DNA from: UBA1361 sp041656375
GTDB lineage: Bacteria; Bacillota_I; Bacilli_A; RFN20; CAG-826
Reading direction: 5' to 3'
DNA: 64,000 nt
Assembly (NCBI GenBank): GCA_964410505.1
Contig: CAYPGR010000002.1
Location: forward strand, 1-64,000
The notes under the pieces are model-generated. The model saw nothing but the letters and a program-made list of their open reading frames with translations, did not search any database and had not been told where the DNA came from. The stretch's first letter is position 1, and each line of letters starts with the position of its first letter. Position numbers and translations under genes: made by a program. Positions 18,660 through 27,036 of this stretch are shown in pieces.

Positions 18660-19466
18660 ATGGTTATCATCGTAACTGGAGCGTCCTCCGGAATTGGTCG
18701 TTCTTTAGTGCGATTTTTCGCGCAAAAAGGGCATCATGTTTATGGTTTATCACGTTCAAAATTTATCGAAGATCAAGTAGAAAGCCTACAATGTGACGTC
18801 ACGAATCTGAATGATATCGAAAAGACGTTTGCCTATATTTTTAAAAAAGAAGGCCGTATTGATGCGTTAATTAATAATGCTGGGATGGGCATCTCGGGCA
18901 GTATTGAGGATACGTTAAAGGATGATGCGGAAACTCTATTTAATGTCAATTTCCTTGGTGTATTTCTGACAACAAAAGCGGTGCTTCCATATATGCGCGA
19001 AGGGGGAGCGGGAAAGATTTTTAATATCAGTTCAGTCGCCTCCCGGTTATCAATCCCTTTTCAATCTTTTTATAGCGCTTCAAAAGCGGCGATCAATACT
19101 TTTTCAGAAGCATTAGCAAATGAAGTAGCGCCTTTCAATATTGGTGTTTGTGTTATTCTACCAGGAGATATTCGTACAAACTTCACGATGAACCGCAAGA
19201 AAAATAGGCTTGATGGACCCCTTTACCGTGAGCGGATTGCCCAATCGATTCAGGTGATGGAAGCGGATGAACAAAACGGGATGGATCCGAGTGTATTATC
19301 AAAAGTGGTTGGTAAATTACTTAAGAAAAAACGATTACCACTTTATAAAACAATCGGTGTGAAATATAAAATATTTATCTTGTTACATAAACTATTACCG
19401 GCAAAACTAACAAATGCGATTGTTGGATCAATCTATGGGTTTAAGAAAACCAAACCAAGAGACTAA
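18660..19466 (+). CDS. Short-chain dehydrogenase, candidate 3-ketosphinganine reductase
   Basis: 268 residues, classical SDR. The NAD(P) motif GASSGIG is near residue 7, NNAG near 78, the catalytic Ser sits in NISSVAS, and YSASK follows near 140. The C-terminal tail (about 60 residues) is basic and hydrophobic, with ILLHKLLPAKL, and may associate with the membrane. That is common in reductases acting on lipid substrates. It is translationally linked to the oxoamine synthase (3-base gap, GAGGA inside the previous gene). The coupling is the main reason to suggest reduction of 3-ketosphinganine-like lipids. The SDR family is broad, so the substrate is uncertain. Confidence 0.7.
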   Translation: MVIIVTGASSGIGRSLVRFFAQKGHHVYGLSRSKFIEDQVESLQCDVTNLNDIEKTFAYIFKKEGRIDALINNAGMGISGSIEDTLKDDAETLFNVNFLGVFLTTKAVLPYMREGGAGKIFNISSVASRLSIPFQSFYSASKAAINTFSEALANEVAPFNIGVCVILPGDIRTNFTMNRKKNRLDGPLYRERIAQSIQVMEADEQNGMDPSVLSKVVGKLLKKKRLPLYKTIGVKYKIFILLHKLLPAKLTNAIVGSIYGFKKTKPRD

Positions 19467-19643
19467 AGGATATTTTCGCGGCGACTGTTCTAATTCGGTT
19501 TGGTTATAGAAAACGATATATCATCCATATCGATGGATTAAACCAATAAAAATAGCGTTTACATCTTTTGTTTTAAAGTTTCGATAATAGACAATGATGG
19601 CTGATAAGTATAAAATTAAACTAAGATGAGTTCGGAGGATTTC

Positions 19644-22121
19644 ATGAGGAAATTCGGTTATATAGTCGCCATCTTAACGTTTAGTTTCATGGCGCCATTA
19701 GTTGGTAAGACGCAGTATAAACCGATTTCGGCTGCTTTAAGTGCCCGTCCGATCGATGTGACGAATGCATCAGAATCAGTCATCCGTAATTATTACGCAA
19801 ATTTAAATAATCTCAGTGAAACTGAGCGACAAGGCGATAATCTTTTAAAGAACTTAAAACCAATTTTAAAAAATGGCCACGCGAGTTTTAACTATGCAAC
19901 CGTATGGGACTGGACCAAAATTACCGACCGCGATTGGAATCTTTCACCCATGACCCCTGCTGAACTTTCCAATTATGCTTTTAATGATAATCCTTATGTT
20001 AAACTTCTATATCGCAGTGACAATGGCACAAGTACCGCAGCCCAACATGGGGATGCACATGGCCAAGTCATCGACCGTGAACATGTTTGGCCGAAATCAC
20101 TCGGAAACTTTGGTGAAAATGCTCCCGCAGGCACAGATTTACATCATCTAATCCTCGCAGACTCCAAAAATAATCAGATTGGCCATAATCAATATGCTTA
20201 TGGGAATGTAAATCCGGAGGACTATACACCGATTGATAGCTATGATAATCCAGATAATCCGACGAATGTTAATGTTTTTACGGGAAAAAGAGGAACCATT
20301 ACGTATAATGGGCAAACCGCGACCGTATATGAACCACAAACTTTTGATAAAGGGGATATTGCCCGAGCGATGTTTTATATGGCGGCTCGCTATTCTTCAT
20401 ATACGAGTCCAAGTGATCCCTACTTAAAACTTTCCAATTCATTAAATAGTATTGTCTCTACTACTTCAACTACGACTATTCCTGGTCAAGGGGGCCTTCT
20501 TGATGTTCTTTTGACTTGGCATACCATTGATCCGGTAGATGATTATGAAATCAAACGGAATAATCTTATCTATCACAATGCCCAATTCAACCGGAATCCG
20601 TTTATCGATTATCCGTCATGGGTCGATAGTGTATGGGGTAGTAAAGTTGCTGCCAATCCCGCGCTTGATGATGTTGCTTTGTTTGGTGAACAAGGGAGTG
20701 TGACGCCAACGGCACTCGCGTTATCACCAACAATCCTTTCTTTAGGGGTTAGCGATACATCAAATTTAACCCTTAGCGTCACGCCAATAAGTGCAAGTAA
20801 GAGTGTCACTTGGTCGTCATCAAATGAACAAGTTGCCACCGTCACCAACGGCACGGTAACGGCTTTAGCGATTGGGACGACAACCATTACTGCAACCTCA
20901 ACGCTCGACACGAATGTAAAAGCAACCATGACACTTTCTGTTGTTGCTGAACATATTAAAAAGTTAGAAGGGATTTCTTTATCTGGCATCACTGGGATAG
21001 TTAAATATGGTGATCTATATCCACTTCAAAATATCGTGGTGACTGCGACCTATGATGATGGCTCAACTGCAAATGTTACAGCCTCATCAACAATTCCAGG
21101 TCCAAGTATGACGACGTTAGGAGATCAATCGCTTGTGGTTACATATACCGAAGGTGGCGTAACGAAGTTTGCTAGTTACAATGTAAAGGTGACTAATAAC
21201 GGCGTTGTCGTTGGTGATGTTGTCCGTGTGGCCACTGATCTATTTATTTCTGAATATATTGAAGGTAGTAGTAGCAATAAGGCGATTGAAATCTATAATG
21301 GGACGGGTTCATCAATTATGATGTCTGCCTACCAAATAGTCGTGTATTCAAATGGTTCGGCAACTCCTTCAAATACGATTACTTTAAGCGGGACATTACT
21401 AAATAATCAGACTTATAAAGTCGTACATTCAAATGCAAACAACCCCCTTCTGACCCTGGCAGATTTGCAAAGTGGTTCACTTTTACATAACGGTAATGAT
21501 GCGGTTGCACTGCATAAAAATGGTGTACCAATCGATATAATGGGAACGATTGGCTCTGCCGATATTTTTGCAGAAAATGTTACTTTGGTGAGAAAATCCG
21601 CCATATTTTCGCCGACTACAACATTCAATGCGCTTGAATGGACTACATATGCTCAAGATACCTTTACTTACCTCGGTAGTCATGACTATAGCGCCACGAT
21701 GCCAGGCTTAACCGCTGAAACCCAAGCAACGGCCTGGGCGGACTATTTTTTAGAAGTAACGGGAGTATATTGTGAAACGGAAGCAGGCGAAACCTTAGCG
21801 GGTTCGATATGGACTACCCTCGGGCTAGAATACGGTTATATGGATGCTTCTAGTAAGACCCTTTTTGCTAACACCACAGCAGATCCTGATGGGGTAGGCA
21901 TTGCAGGGGCAAAGGCTCGATATCATTTTCTGATTACCAAGTATTCACTTTTAGATTCCAATAATTTTATGACTAATGGTTCTAACCAAGCAATCTATAG
22001 TCTTTTATCAAATAGAAGTACAAGCGCAACACACGTAAATGACCTCCTCTTATTAGGGGTGCTCGGAAGTATTGCCTTGCTTGGGTTTGTGAGTTATAAG
22101 AAAAGAAAATTCAATCATTAA
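19644..22121 (+). CDS. Secreted, membrane-tethered endonuclease with Ig-like and lamin-tail modules
   Basis: 825 residues from ATG 19644, 4 bases after GGAGGA; an ATG at 19626 precedes that site. Signal peptide first. An endonuclease I domain (about 40-330) holds DREHVWPKS and DLHHLILADSKNNQIGH, typical of the His-metal nuclease centre. A Big2 repeat follows (about 345-430), then a second Ig-like domain with ATYDDGST (about 440-515). A lamin-tail domain (about 525-680) begins LFISEYIEGSSSNKAIEIYN. Next is an uncharacterised ~100-residue domain, and finally a hydrophobic helix with basic tail KKRKFNH. The enzyme would face outward and cut external DNA. No LPXTG motif. Confidence 0.87.
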   Translation: MRKFGYIVAILTFSFMAPLVGKTQYKPISAALSARPIDVTNASESVIRNYYANLNNLSETERQGDNLLKNLKPILKNGHASFNYATVWDWTKITDRDWNLSPMTPAELSNYAFNDNPYVKLLYRSDNGTSTAAQHGDAHGQVIDREHVWPKSLGNFGENAPAGTDLHHLILADSKNNQIGHNQYAYGNVNPEDYTPIDSYDNPDNPTNVNVFTGKRGTITYNGQTATVYEPQTFDKGDIARAMFYMAARYSSYTSPSDPYLKLSNSLNSIVSTTSTTTIPGQGGLLDVLLTWHTIDPVDDYEIKRNNLIYHNAQFNRNPFIDYPSWVDSVWGSKVAANPALDDVALFGEQGSVTPTALALSPTILSLGVSDTSNLTLSVTPISASKSVTWSSSNEQVATVTNGTVTALAIGTTTITATSTLDTNVKATMTLSVVAEHIKKLEGISLSGITGIVKYGDLYPLQNIVVTATYDDGSTANVTASSTIPGPSMTTLGDQSLVVTYTEGGVTKFASYNVKVTNNGVVVGDVVRVATDLFISEYIEGSSSNKAIEIYNGTGSSIMMSAYQIVVYSNGSATPSNTITLSGTLLNNQTYKVVHSNANNPLLTLADLQSGSLLHNGNDAVALHKNGVPIDIMGTIGSADIFAENVTLVRKSAIFSPTTTFNALEWTTYAQDTFTYLGSHDYSATMPGLTAETQATAWADYFLEVTGVYCETEAGETLAGSIWTTLGLEYGYMDASSKTLFANTTADPDGVGIAGAKARYHFLITKYSLLDSNNFMTNGSNQAIYSLLSNRSTSATHVNDLLLLGVLGSIALLGFVSYKKRKFNH

Positions 22122-22128
22122 ATAATCT

Positions 22129-23205
22129 TTATAAAATTTGTGATGCTAACGTTTTAAGATAATCTTTTTTCAATAGGTTTAAAATATCACGATATGAATA
22201 TAATTCCACATCACGTAATAAATGATAGAGATTATAAAAAATTTGGTCAGTGTCTGTTTTAGGGTTATCGTAATCTTTCGCTTGCCATCCTTCGGTTGCT
22301 TCACGCATTAAAGAAATAACATAACGACGTAACATTACAATCATTGCTTCTTCAATCCAATAAAGAAATTTGCATGAACCAGCTTTCTTTTCAAGGCCTC
22401 TAAATTTTAGATATAGTGGAAAGCCATCATCTACTGTGCGCCAAATGTCAACAAAAGCATAGTCGTAACTTTCTTGTGCCATTGTTTCTTGTAGATAAAT
22501 GAAGGCATCATTTTCGATGATATGGATTTTCTCTTGATGTGGGAATTGCGGTAAAATATGTTCCTTGAAAAGGGCAATGATTTTAGGATCTTTTTCAACA
22601 ATTGTAACCGAAGAAACTGTCGGTTTGAGAGCAGCCATAAAGGCAAAGTAACCTAACCCTAGACCAAAAGTAATGACTTTACCGGTGACGGTTTCAATTG
22701 CTTTTTGCATCGTTTCGATTTCATTTGGAGTAATTGACATCCATGTAATATTATCTTGTGCTAAATTGAGATATGTAAAAGGCTCTTTACAGATTCCAAC
22801 TTGGTAAATTTCTTGAAAGTATTTTCTCTCATTGACCATTACATCATCGGCAATAAAGGCTTCATACGGTTTATAAGTAACAGGTTCAAGATGCCAGGCG
22901 ACATCACGGATCTGGTGAAGTGAGATCGTTTTATAGTAAGGGTTATTCTCATATTTTTTGGCTTCAATGATGCTTACTCTACAGATGGGGAAAGGGGCAC
23001 TCTTAATATTCAGTTTTCGTCGCATCATAATCTCATAAGCTTTTTCCTCTGGTAAATCGATCTTAATCAACGAATGAGGTTTAATCGTTCGTGCATGGGA
23101 TTGCACAAAATTTAAAACATAGTGAGCATTTTGAATGTTTGTTTCAAGCATTGTAAATAATTGATCCAATTCTCTTTCATCTTGACGGGTTAGTGATATT
23201 TTCAT
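22129..23205 (-). CDS. SAM-dependent methyltransferase-fold protein, function unknown
   Basis: 358 residues. The central part has a Rossmann methyltransferase signature: GLGLGYFAFMAALKP as motif I (about residue 180), SVTIVEKDP as the acidic loop after beta 2, and YDYAFVDIWR as motif IV. This arrangement resembles spermidine-synthase-like and class I methyltransferases. The N-terminal ~150 residues are not recognised. No Shine-Dalgarno site is visible before the ATG at 23205, so the start is uncertain. It is convergent with the endonuclease gene, only 7 bases apart. The substrate cannot be guessed from sequence. Confidence 0.65.
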   Translation of the reverse strand: MKISLTRQDERELDQLFTMLETNIQNAHYVLNFVQSHARTIKPHSLIKIDLPEEKAYEIMMRRKLNIKSAPFPICRVSIIEAKKYENNPYYKTISLHQIRDVAWHLEPVTYKPYEAFIADDVMVNERKYFQEIYQVGICKEPFTYLNLAQDNITWMSITPNEIETMQKAIETVTGKVITFGLGLGYFAFMAALKPTVSSVTIVEKDPKIIALFKEHILPQFPHQEKIHIIENDAFIYLQETMAQESYDYAFVDIWRTVDDGFPLYLKFRGLEKKAGSCKFLYWIEEAMIVMLRRYVISLMREATEGWQAKDYDNPKTDTDQIFYNLYHLLRDVELYSYRDILNLLKKDYLKTLASQIL

Positions 23206-23369
23206 AGTCTATATTATCAATGATTTCATCAAGAATAGATAACAAAAAGATAAATATCTTGATTTAATGATGATTTCTACTTCTTGAGTCATAAAATTTA
23301 ACACATGCTAATAATTACCGATTTAACGGATATAAAATTAGTTTGATGATATGAGAATTCTTGCATTTA

Positions 23370-23383
23370 TGTAATCGCTTTCA
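23370..23383 (+). promoter_or_regulatory. Catabolite-responsive element (cre) candidate
   Basis: TGTAATCGCTTTCA matches the Bacillus cre consensus TGWAANCGNTNWCA at every position. It lies about 100 bp upstream of the degV-like gene. It predicts control by CcpA in response to sugar. No CcpA gene is visible in the window. Confidence 0.5.
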
Positions 23384-23481
23384 AGGTAAAAATAAATTAT
23401 GTTGTTATTTATTCCTATAGCCTTTTTGCTATGCTTAACCTGTAGCGATTTTCGCTAAAAATGAATAAAAGGAGATTCAAC

Positions 23482-24354
23482 ATGAATAAATTCGTGATTA
23501 TTACTGACGCGACATGTGACTTACCACAAGCGCTTGTGGCCGCCCATAAACTTGATTATATTCCAATGGAAGTTAATTTTGGAGAAGAAGTTATTAAACA
23601 ATATTTAGATGAAAGAGACTTCAAATTGGTGGATTTCTATAAACGACTTGATAATAAAGAACTTGCGAAGACAAGCTTAATCAATATGCAAACGTTTATG
23701 GAAAAATTCACCCCTTATTTAGAAAAGGGAATCGATGTGATCTACATCGGTATTAGTAGTAACTTGTCAGCGAGTTTTGCCCAAGCAAACTTAGCTAAGG
23801 AAGAATTAGAACATACTTTTAAAGGTCGTACAGTACGGCTTGTCGATAGCAAGAGTGCAAGTATCGCCGAGGGCGTTCTTGTTTTAGAAGCACTCAAGAA
23901 ACAAGAAGAAGGTCATAGTCTTGAAGAAGTCGCCCGCCATGTTGAAAACATGGTCCAAAAAACGATTGCTTTTTTAGTGCCGATTAATCTTGATACATTA
24001 CGGCGCGGGGGACGGGTGAGCGGCGTTAAGGCGCTTATTGGTGACGCTTTCCGCATTAAACCAATCTTGAAGCTTGATGCTGAAGGTAAATTAAGCCAAG
24101 CTGGGAAAGCAAAAGGTTTTAAAATGGCCCTTCATACGATTATTGATTTGACAAAAGAAAAGATTACAGGGCCATATAGTGGGCCTGTTTATATTGTCCA
24201 CGCCAATAATGAGGCCGATGCCAAGTTATTAGGCGATTTATTCAAAGAAGCTCACGGTGGTGGTGATATAACAATTGGTGCTTTAGGCCCTGTTATCTCC
24301 GCACATACGGGAACAGGCGCTGTTTGCCTTGTTTTCTTTGGCAATAGCCGATAA
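23482..24354 (+). CDS. DegV/FakB-family fatty-acid-binding protein
   Basis: 290 residues from ATG 23482, seven bases after AAAGGAG. The DegV fold is indicated by FVIITDATCDLP at the N-terminus, KTSLINMQTF near residue 70, LDTLRRGGRVSG near 175 and the carboxylate-binding GPVISAHTGTGAV near the end. Family members bind a fatty acid and present it to the kinase FakA for phosphorylation and lipid synthesis. It is monocistronic, with a terminator directly after it and a cre-like site upstream. A small hairpin (TAGCGA/TCGCTA, 23443-23457) precedes the ribosome-binding site. A second DegV gene lies 2.7 kb downstream. Confidence 0.93.
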   Translation: MNKFVIITDATCDLPQALVAAHKLDYIPMEVNFGEEVIKQYLDERDFKLVDFYKRLDNKELAKTSLINMQTFMEKFTPYLEKGIDVIYIGISSNLSASFAQANLAKEELEHTFKGRTVRLVDSKSASIAEGVLVLEALKKQEEGHSLEEVARHVENMVQKTIAFLVPINLDTLRRGGRVSGVKALIGDAFRIKPILKLDAEGKLSQAGKAKGFKMALHTIIDLTKEKITGPYSGPVYIVHANNEADAKLLGDLFKEAHGGGDITIGALGPVISAHTGTGAVCLVFFGNSR

Positions 24355-24378
24355 TCAACGACCGATAATTGAAAAATA

Positions 24379-24402
24379 AATCCCCGTTCCTGGGGATTTT
24401 TT
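24379..24402 (+). terminator. Intrinsic terminator after degV-like gene
   Basis: AATCCCC, a GTTCCT loop, GGGGATT, then T-run. Strong GC stem in an AT-rich setting. It separates the degV gene from the IS element. Confidence 0.92.
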
Positions 24403-24514
24403 ATCTCTCTAGGGTTAGTAACTGCTTCCAAAATATTAAGTAAACCTATTTATTTTTATGCATTTTCATATGTTTTACACTTGTTTAAATATCGTTAAAA
24501 TGTTTTCATAAATT

Positions 24515-25170
24515 ATGAAAAGTAAATATGTATCAATTAAAAAAGCCGCAGAAATACTTGGTGTTTCTGCGGATACCCTCCGTAGATGGGATAGAGAAGG
24601 AAAACTAACGACAATTAAAACCGAAGGAGGTCATCGTCGTTATGCTATTTCCGCATTACGTCCTTAATCAGTTCATAAGTTTAATCCGCTTGAAAGTCGG
24701 AGAACAATCGCCTATGCCCGAGTCTCAAGTCATGATCAAAAAGCTGATTTAGTTAGACAACAACAAGTATTAGAACTTTTTTGTGCGAAGAACGGTTGGA
24801 CATATGAAATTATAAGTGATTTAGGTTCAGGAATGAACTATCATAAAAAAGGATTAGTAAATTTACTTAACTTAATTTTAAGTGGGAAAATAGGACGTTT
24901 AGTGTTAACGCATAGAGATAGACTTCTTCGTTTTGGAGCTGAACTTTTTTTAGTGTTTGTGAAATTCAAGAAATTGAAGTTGTAATTATAAATAAGGGAA
25001 GTGAAGTTAGTTTTGAAGAAGAATTGGCGGGTGACGTCCTTGAAATTATAACTGTCTTCTCAGCGCGCCTCTACGGAGCAAAAAGTAAAAAGAATAAAAA
25101 ATTAGTGGATGGACTTAGTAAAATTGCGCATGAGGTAATAAGTGATACTAGCCCACCAGATCAAATTTGA
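24515..25170 (+). pseudogene. tnpA: IS607 TnpA serine recombinase, disrupted
   Basis: Translating from ATG 24515 gives a MerR-like DNA-binding start (SIKKAAEILGVSADTLRRWD), then an in-frame TAA at 24665-24667. The frame continues into a serine recombinase core with YARVSSHDQKADL, where the catalytic Ser is, and LTHRDRLLRFG. A run of seven T at 24945-24951 then needs a one-base correction to reach the rest (EIQEIEVVIINKGSE and EEELAGDVLEIITVFSARLYG). The corrected frame ends at TGA 25168-25170, overlapping tnpB by 29 bases. Two independent lesions make this a pseudogene unless a sequencing error or recoding is involved. Confidence 0.88.
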
Positions 25171-26245
25171 ACCAAACAACAAACAAGTAACTTACTTTAA
25201 AAAAGCAAGTGGTGTTGCCCGTTTTGCTTATAACTGGGCTCTTTCTTTCTACAAAGAACAACGTGAACTTGATGATACTTATAAATTTAACGAGATGGAA
25301 CTCCGGAAGATTTTAAACTCCATAAAACATGAAAAATATCCGTGGATGGATGAAGTAACGAAATGTGCGCCTCAACTCGCGATTAAAGTAAATCTTAACA
25401 ATGCTTTTCGTAATTTCTTTAAAAAGAACGCTGAATACCCAAAATTCCATAAAAAAGGAATTCATGACTCTTTTGCGCTTTCTAACGACCAATTCAAGAT
25501 AAAAGATAATAAAGTGTGGATACCTAAACTTGGCTGGGTGAAGATGAGTGAAACACTTCGTTTTACTGGCAAAGTCATTAGTGCAACTATAAGCGGCCGT
25601 GCCGGACTGTGGTTCATTAGTGTTCAAGTCGAGATGCCAGATAAGGAAACGATTAGAAACGATAATGATGTAATAGGTGTTGATTTAGGCGTAGAAACAC
25701 TTGTCACTCTATCAAACGGCGAAAAGTATCAAGGAGTGAAAGCAACCAAGAAATACGAAAAAAAATTAAGGAGGTTACAACAAAGTTTATCTAGATCGGT
25801 GGGGAGTAAAAAGGGAGAGAAAAAGTCGAATAATTTTTGTAAGAAACAAGCGAAGATAAGTAAACTTTATTTTAAGATTTTTAATGCTCGTAATAACCAA
25901 ACACACGAGTTAACAACGATGATTGTGAAAACATATAAAACAATATGTGTTGAAGACTTACATGTTGAACAAATGCTTAGTGATAACAAGTATGCAAAGT
26001 ATATAGCTGACAGTTCTTTTTATGAGTTTAGAAGACAATTAGAATATAAAGCAAACCTTTATGGTTCTAATATGATTACCGCGGATACTTATTACCCCTC
26101 AAGTAAGATATGTTCTGGGTGTGGAAAGAAAAAAGAGAGTCTTTCAATAAGCGAAAGAACTTACACCTGCAGTTGTGGTCTATCTATTGACCGCGACATT
26201 AATGCGGCAATTAACTTACATAATTACGCACTGAAAATAATATAA
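25142..26245 (+). CDS. tnpB: TnpB, RNA-guided RuvC nuclease of IS607 element
   Basis: 367 residues, near the family norm, starting at GTG 25142 inside the tnpA end. RuvC catalytic residues are present: D181 in IGVDLGVETLV, E271 in CVEDLHVEQ and D350 in SIDRDINAAIN. A zinc ribbon (CSGCG ... CSCG, about residues 322-346) lies between RuvC II and III. The N-terminal helical part starts with QIKFEPNNKQ, as usual. The enzyme would use an RNA from the element's 3' end to cut matching DNA. The ORF has no lesion although tnpA is dead. Confidence 0.95.
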   Translation: MILAHQIKFEPNNKQVTYFKKASGVARFAYNWALSFYKEQRELDDTYKFNEMELRKILNSIKHEKYPWMDEVTKCAPQLAIKVNLNNAFRNFFKKNAEYPKFHKKGIHDSFALSNDQFKIKDNKVWIPKLGWVKMSETLRFTGKVISATISGRAGLWFISVQVEMPDKETIRNDNDVIGVDLGVETLVTLSNGEKYQGVKATKKYEKKLRRLQQSLSRSVGSKKGEKKSNNFCKKQAKISKLYFKIFNARNNQTHELTTMIVKTYKTICVEDLHVEQMLSDNKYAKYIADSSFYEFRRQLEYKANLYGSNMITADTYYPSSKICSGCGKKKESLSISERTYTCSCGLSIDRDINAAINLHNYALKII

Positions 26246-26325
26246 AGAAAAACTGCCGTGAGTTACACGGCGGCAGCCTGTGGAGAGTTCTCGCATTAGC
26301 CCCTCAATGAAGCAGGAATTGAACA
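26180..26325 (+). ncRNA. Candidate TnpB guide (omega) RNA scaffold
   Basis: In TnpB elements the guide RNA scaffold spans the 3' end of tnpB and the element's right end. Here the region after the stop contains CTGCCGTG-AGTTA-CACGG-CGGCAG (26253-26276), able to form alternative stems, followed by GTGGAGAGTTCTC and CCTCAATGAAGCAGGAATT. The guide would be the genomic bases just past the right end. Boundaries are estimates. Confidence 0.45.
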
Positions 26326-26362
26326 GTAAGTTTAACTAGAAATAATTAGATTTACATAAGTT

Positions 26363-26926
26363 TCAAGTAACGGTTGGATAATAGGGACAGCGGGCTTCGA
26401 TACAACTCGGATTCTTTTTATAAAACCCGCATTTAATTGTTGTTAATTCCATCGTGAGATTTTCTTTTTCATTGATCCGTTTGACGGCCTCGGAGATTGA
26501 TGTGAAGGCATTTCGTTTACAGCATCGTGGTCCACCGATTGCGGCCATCTTATTGATGACGTTTGATGTATAAGTCATATTATCTCGATAATGTTCGTCG
26601 GTGGAGAGGGGGCCAGTTTCATAAATGATTGACATGGCTGCTCCAAGGGAAGTGACAGAACCACATACACCCCAAAACCCACACATCGCGCCTGGCATCG
26701 CCATCGTACGGCCTTTAAGGGTTTCAAGTGCTGCTTCAAGATCAAGATGCCCACCCGCATTCACATAGGCAGCAAGAAAAGCTCCGCCATCAAGAAAGTG
26801 ATGTTCAGGTCCGTGCATATTGATGTAATCTTTGCGCATAATCGAAAGCGCGATATGAAGCGGATTTTTCCCTTTAGCGGTTAAAAGCTCTTGTTTGATT
26901 AGATCGTACTTTTCAATGAGTTCCAT
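26363..26926 (-). CDS. DUF5714-type cysteine-rich protein
   Basis: 187 residues, cytosolic by sequence. Eight or more cysteines are grouped as CGFWGVCG (about residue 80), GGPRCCKR (about 133) and the C-terminal CGFYKKNPSCIEARCPYYP. A conserved-looking GPEHHFLDGGAFLAAY lies near residue 38. This resembles the DUF5714 family known from clostridia and methanogens, sometimes attached to radical-SAM or redox proteins. A metal or iron-sulfur cofactor is likely but unproven. GGAGGG lies before the start. It is followed, in the opposite orientation, by the IS607 element. It could be co-transcribed with the degV gene upstream on the minus strand (110-base gap). Confidence 0.65.
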   Translation of the reverse strand: MELIEKYDLIKQELLTAKGKNPLHIALSIMRKDYINMHGPEHHFLDGGAFLAAYVNAGGHLDLEAALETLKGRTMAMPGAMCGFWGVCGSVTSLGAAMSIIYETGPLSTDEHYRDNMTYTSNVINKMAAIGGPRCCKRNAFTSISEAVKRINEKENLTMELTTIKCGFYKKNPSCIEARCPYYPTVT

Positions 26927-27036
26927 GATCCCTCCAGTATGAATATAGTTTACATTGGGACATTAAAAAAGACCGCCAATATTAGTGGAATTGAATAGAT
27001 TATCACTTATCGGTTCTTTTTACACTATTTTATATG

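Larger units (their letters stand above)
24403..26340 (+). mobile_element. IS607-family element, tnpA broken, tnpB intact
   Basis: Serine-recombinase tnpA remnant followed by an overlapping tnpB, the standard IS607 order. Exact ends cannot be set by eye, because IS607 elements lack terminal inverted repeats and target duplications. The left end lies between the degV terminator and 24514. The right end is probably shortly after the GAAGCAGGAATT stretch near 26310-26322. With its recombinase damaged, the copy should not move on its own but may still express TnpB and its guide RNA. Confidence 0.85.

Noticed and set aside
19550..19563. Second cre-like site upstream of the large endonuclease
   Set aside because: Twelve of fourteen positions match, but the essential first TG is AA, so it was not annotated.
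26965..27021. Terminator hairpin after the second degV gene
   Set aside because: AAAAAGACCG and CGGTTCTTTTT pair only with a bulge across a ~37-base loop; too weak to call.
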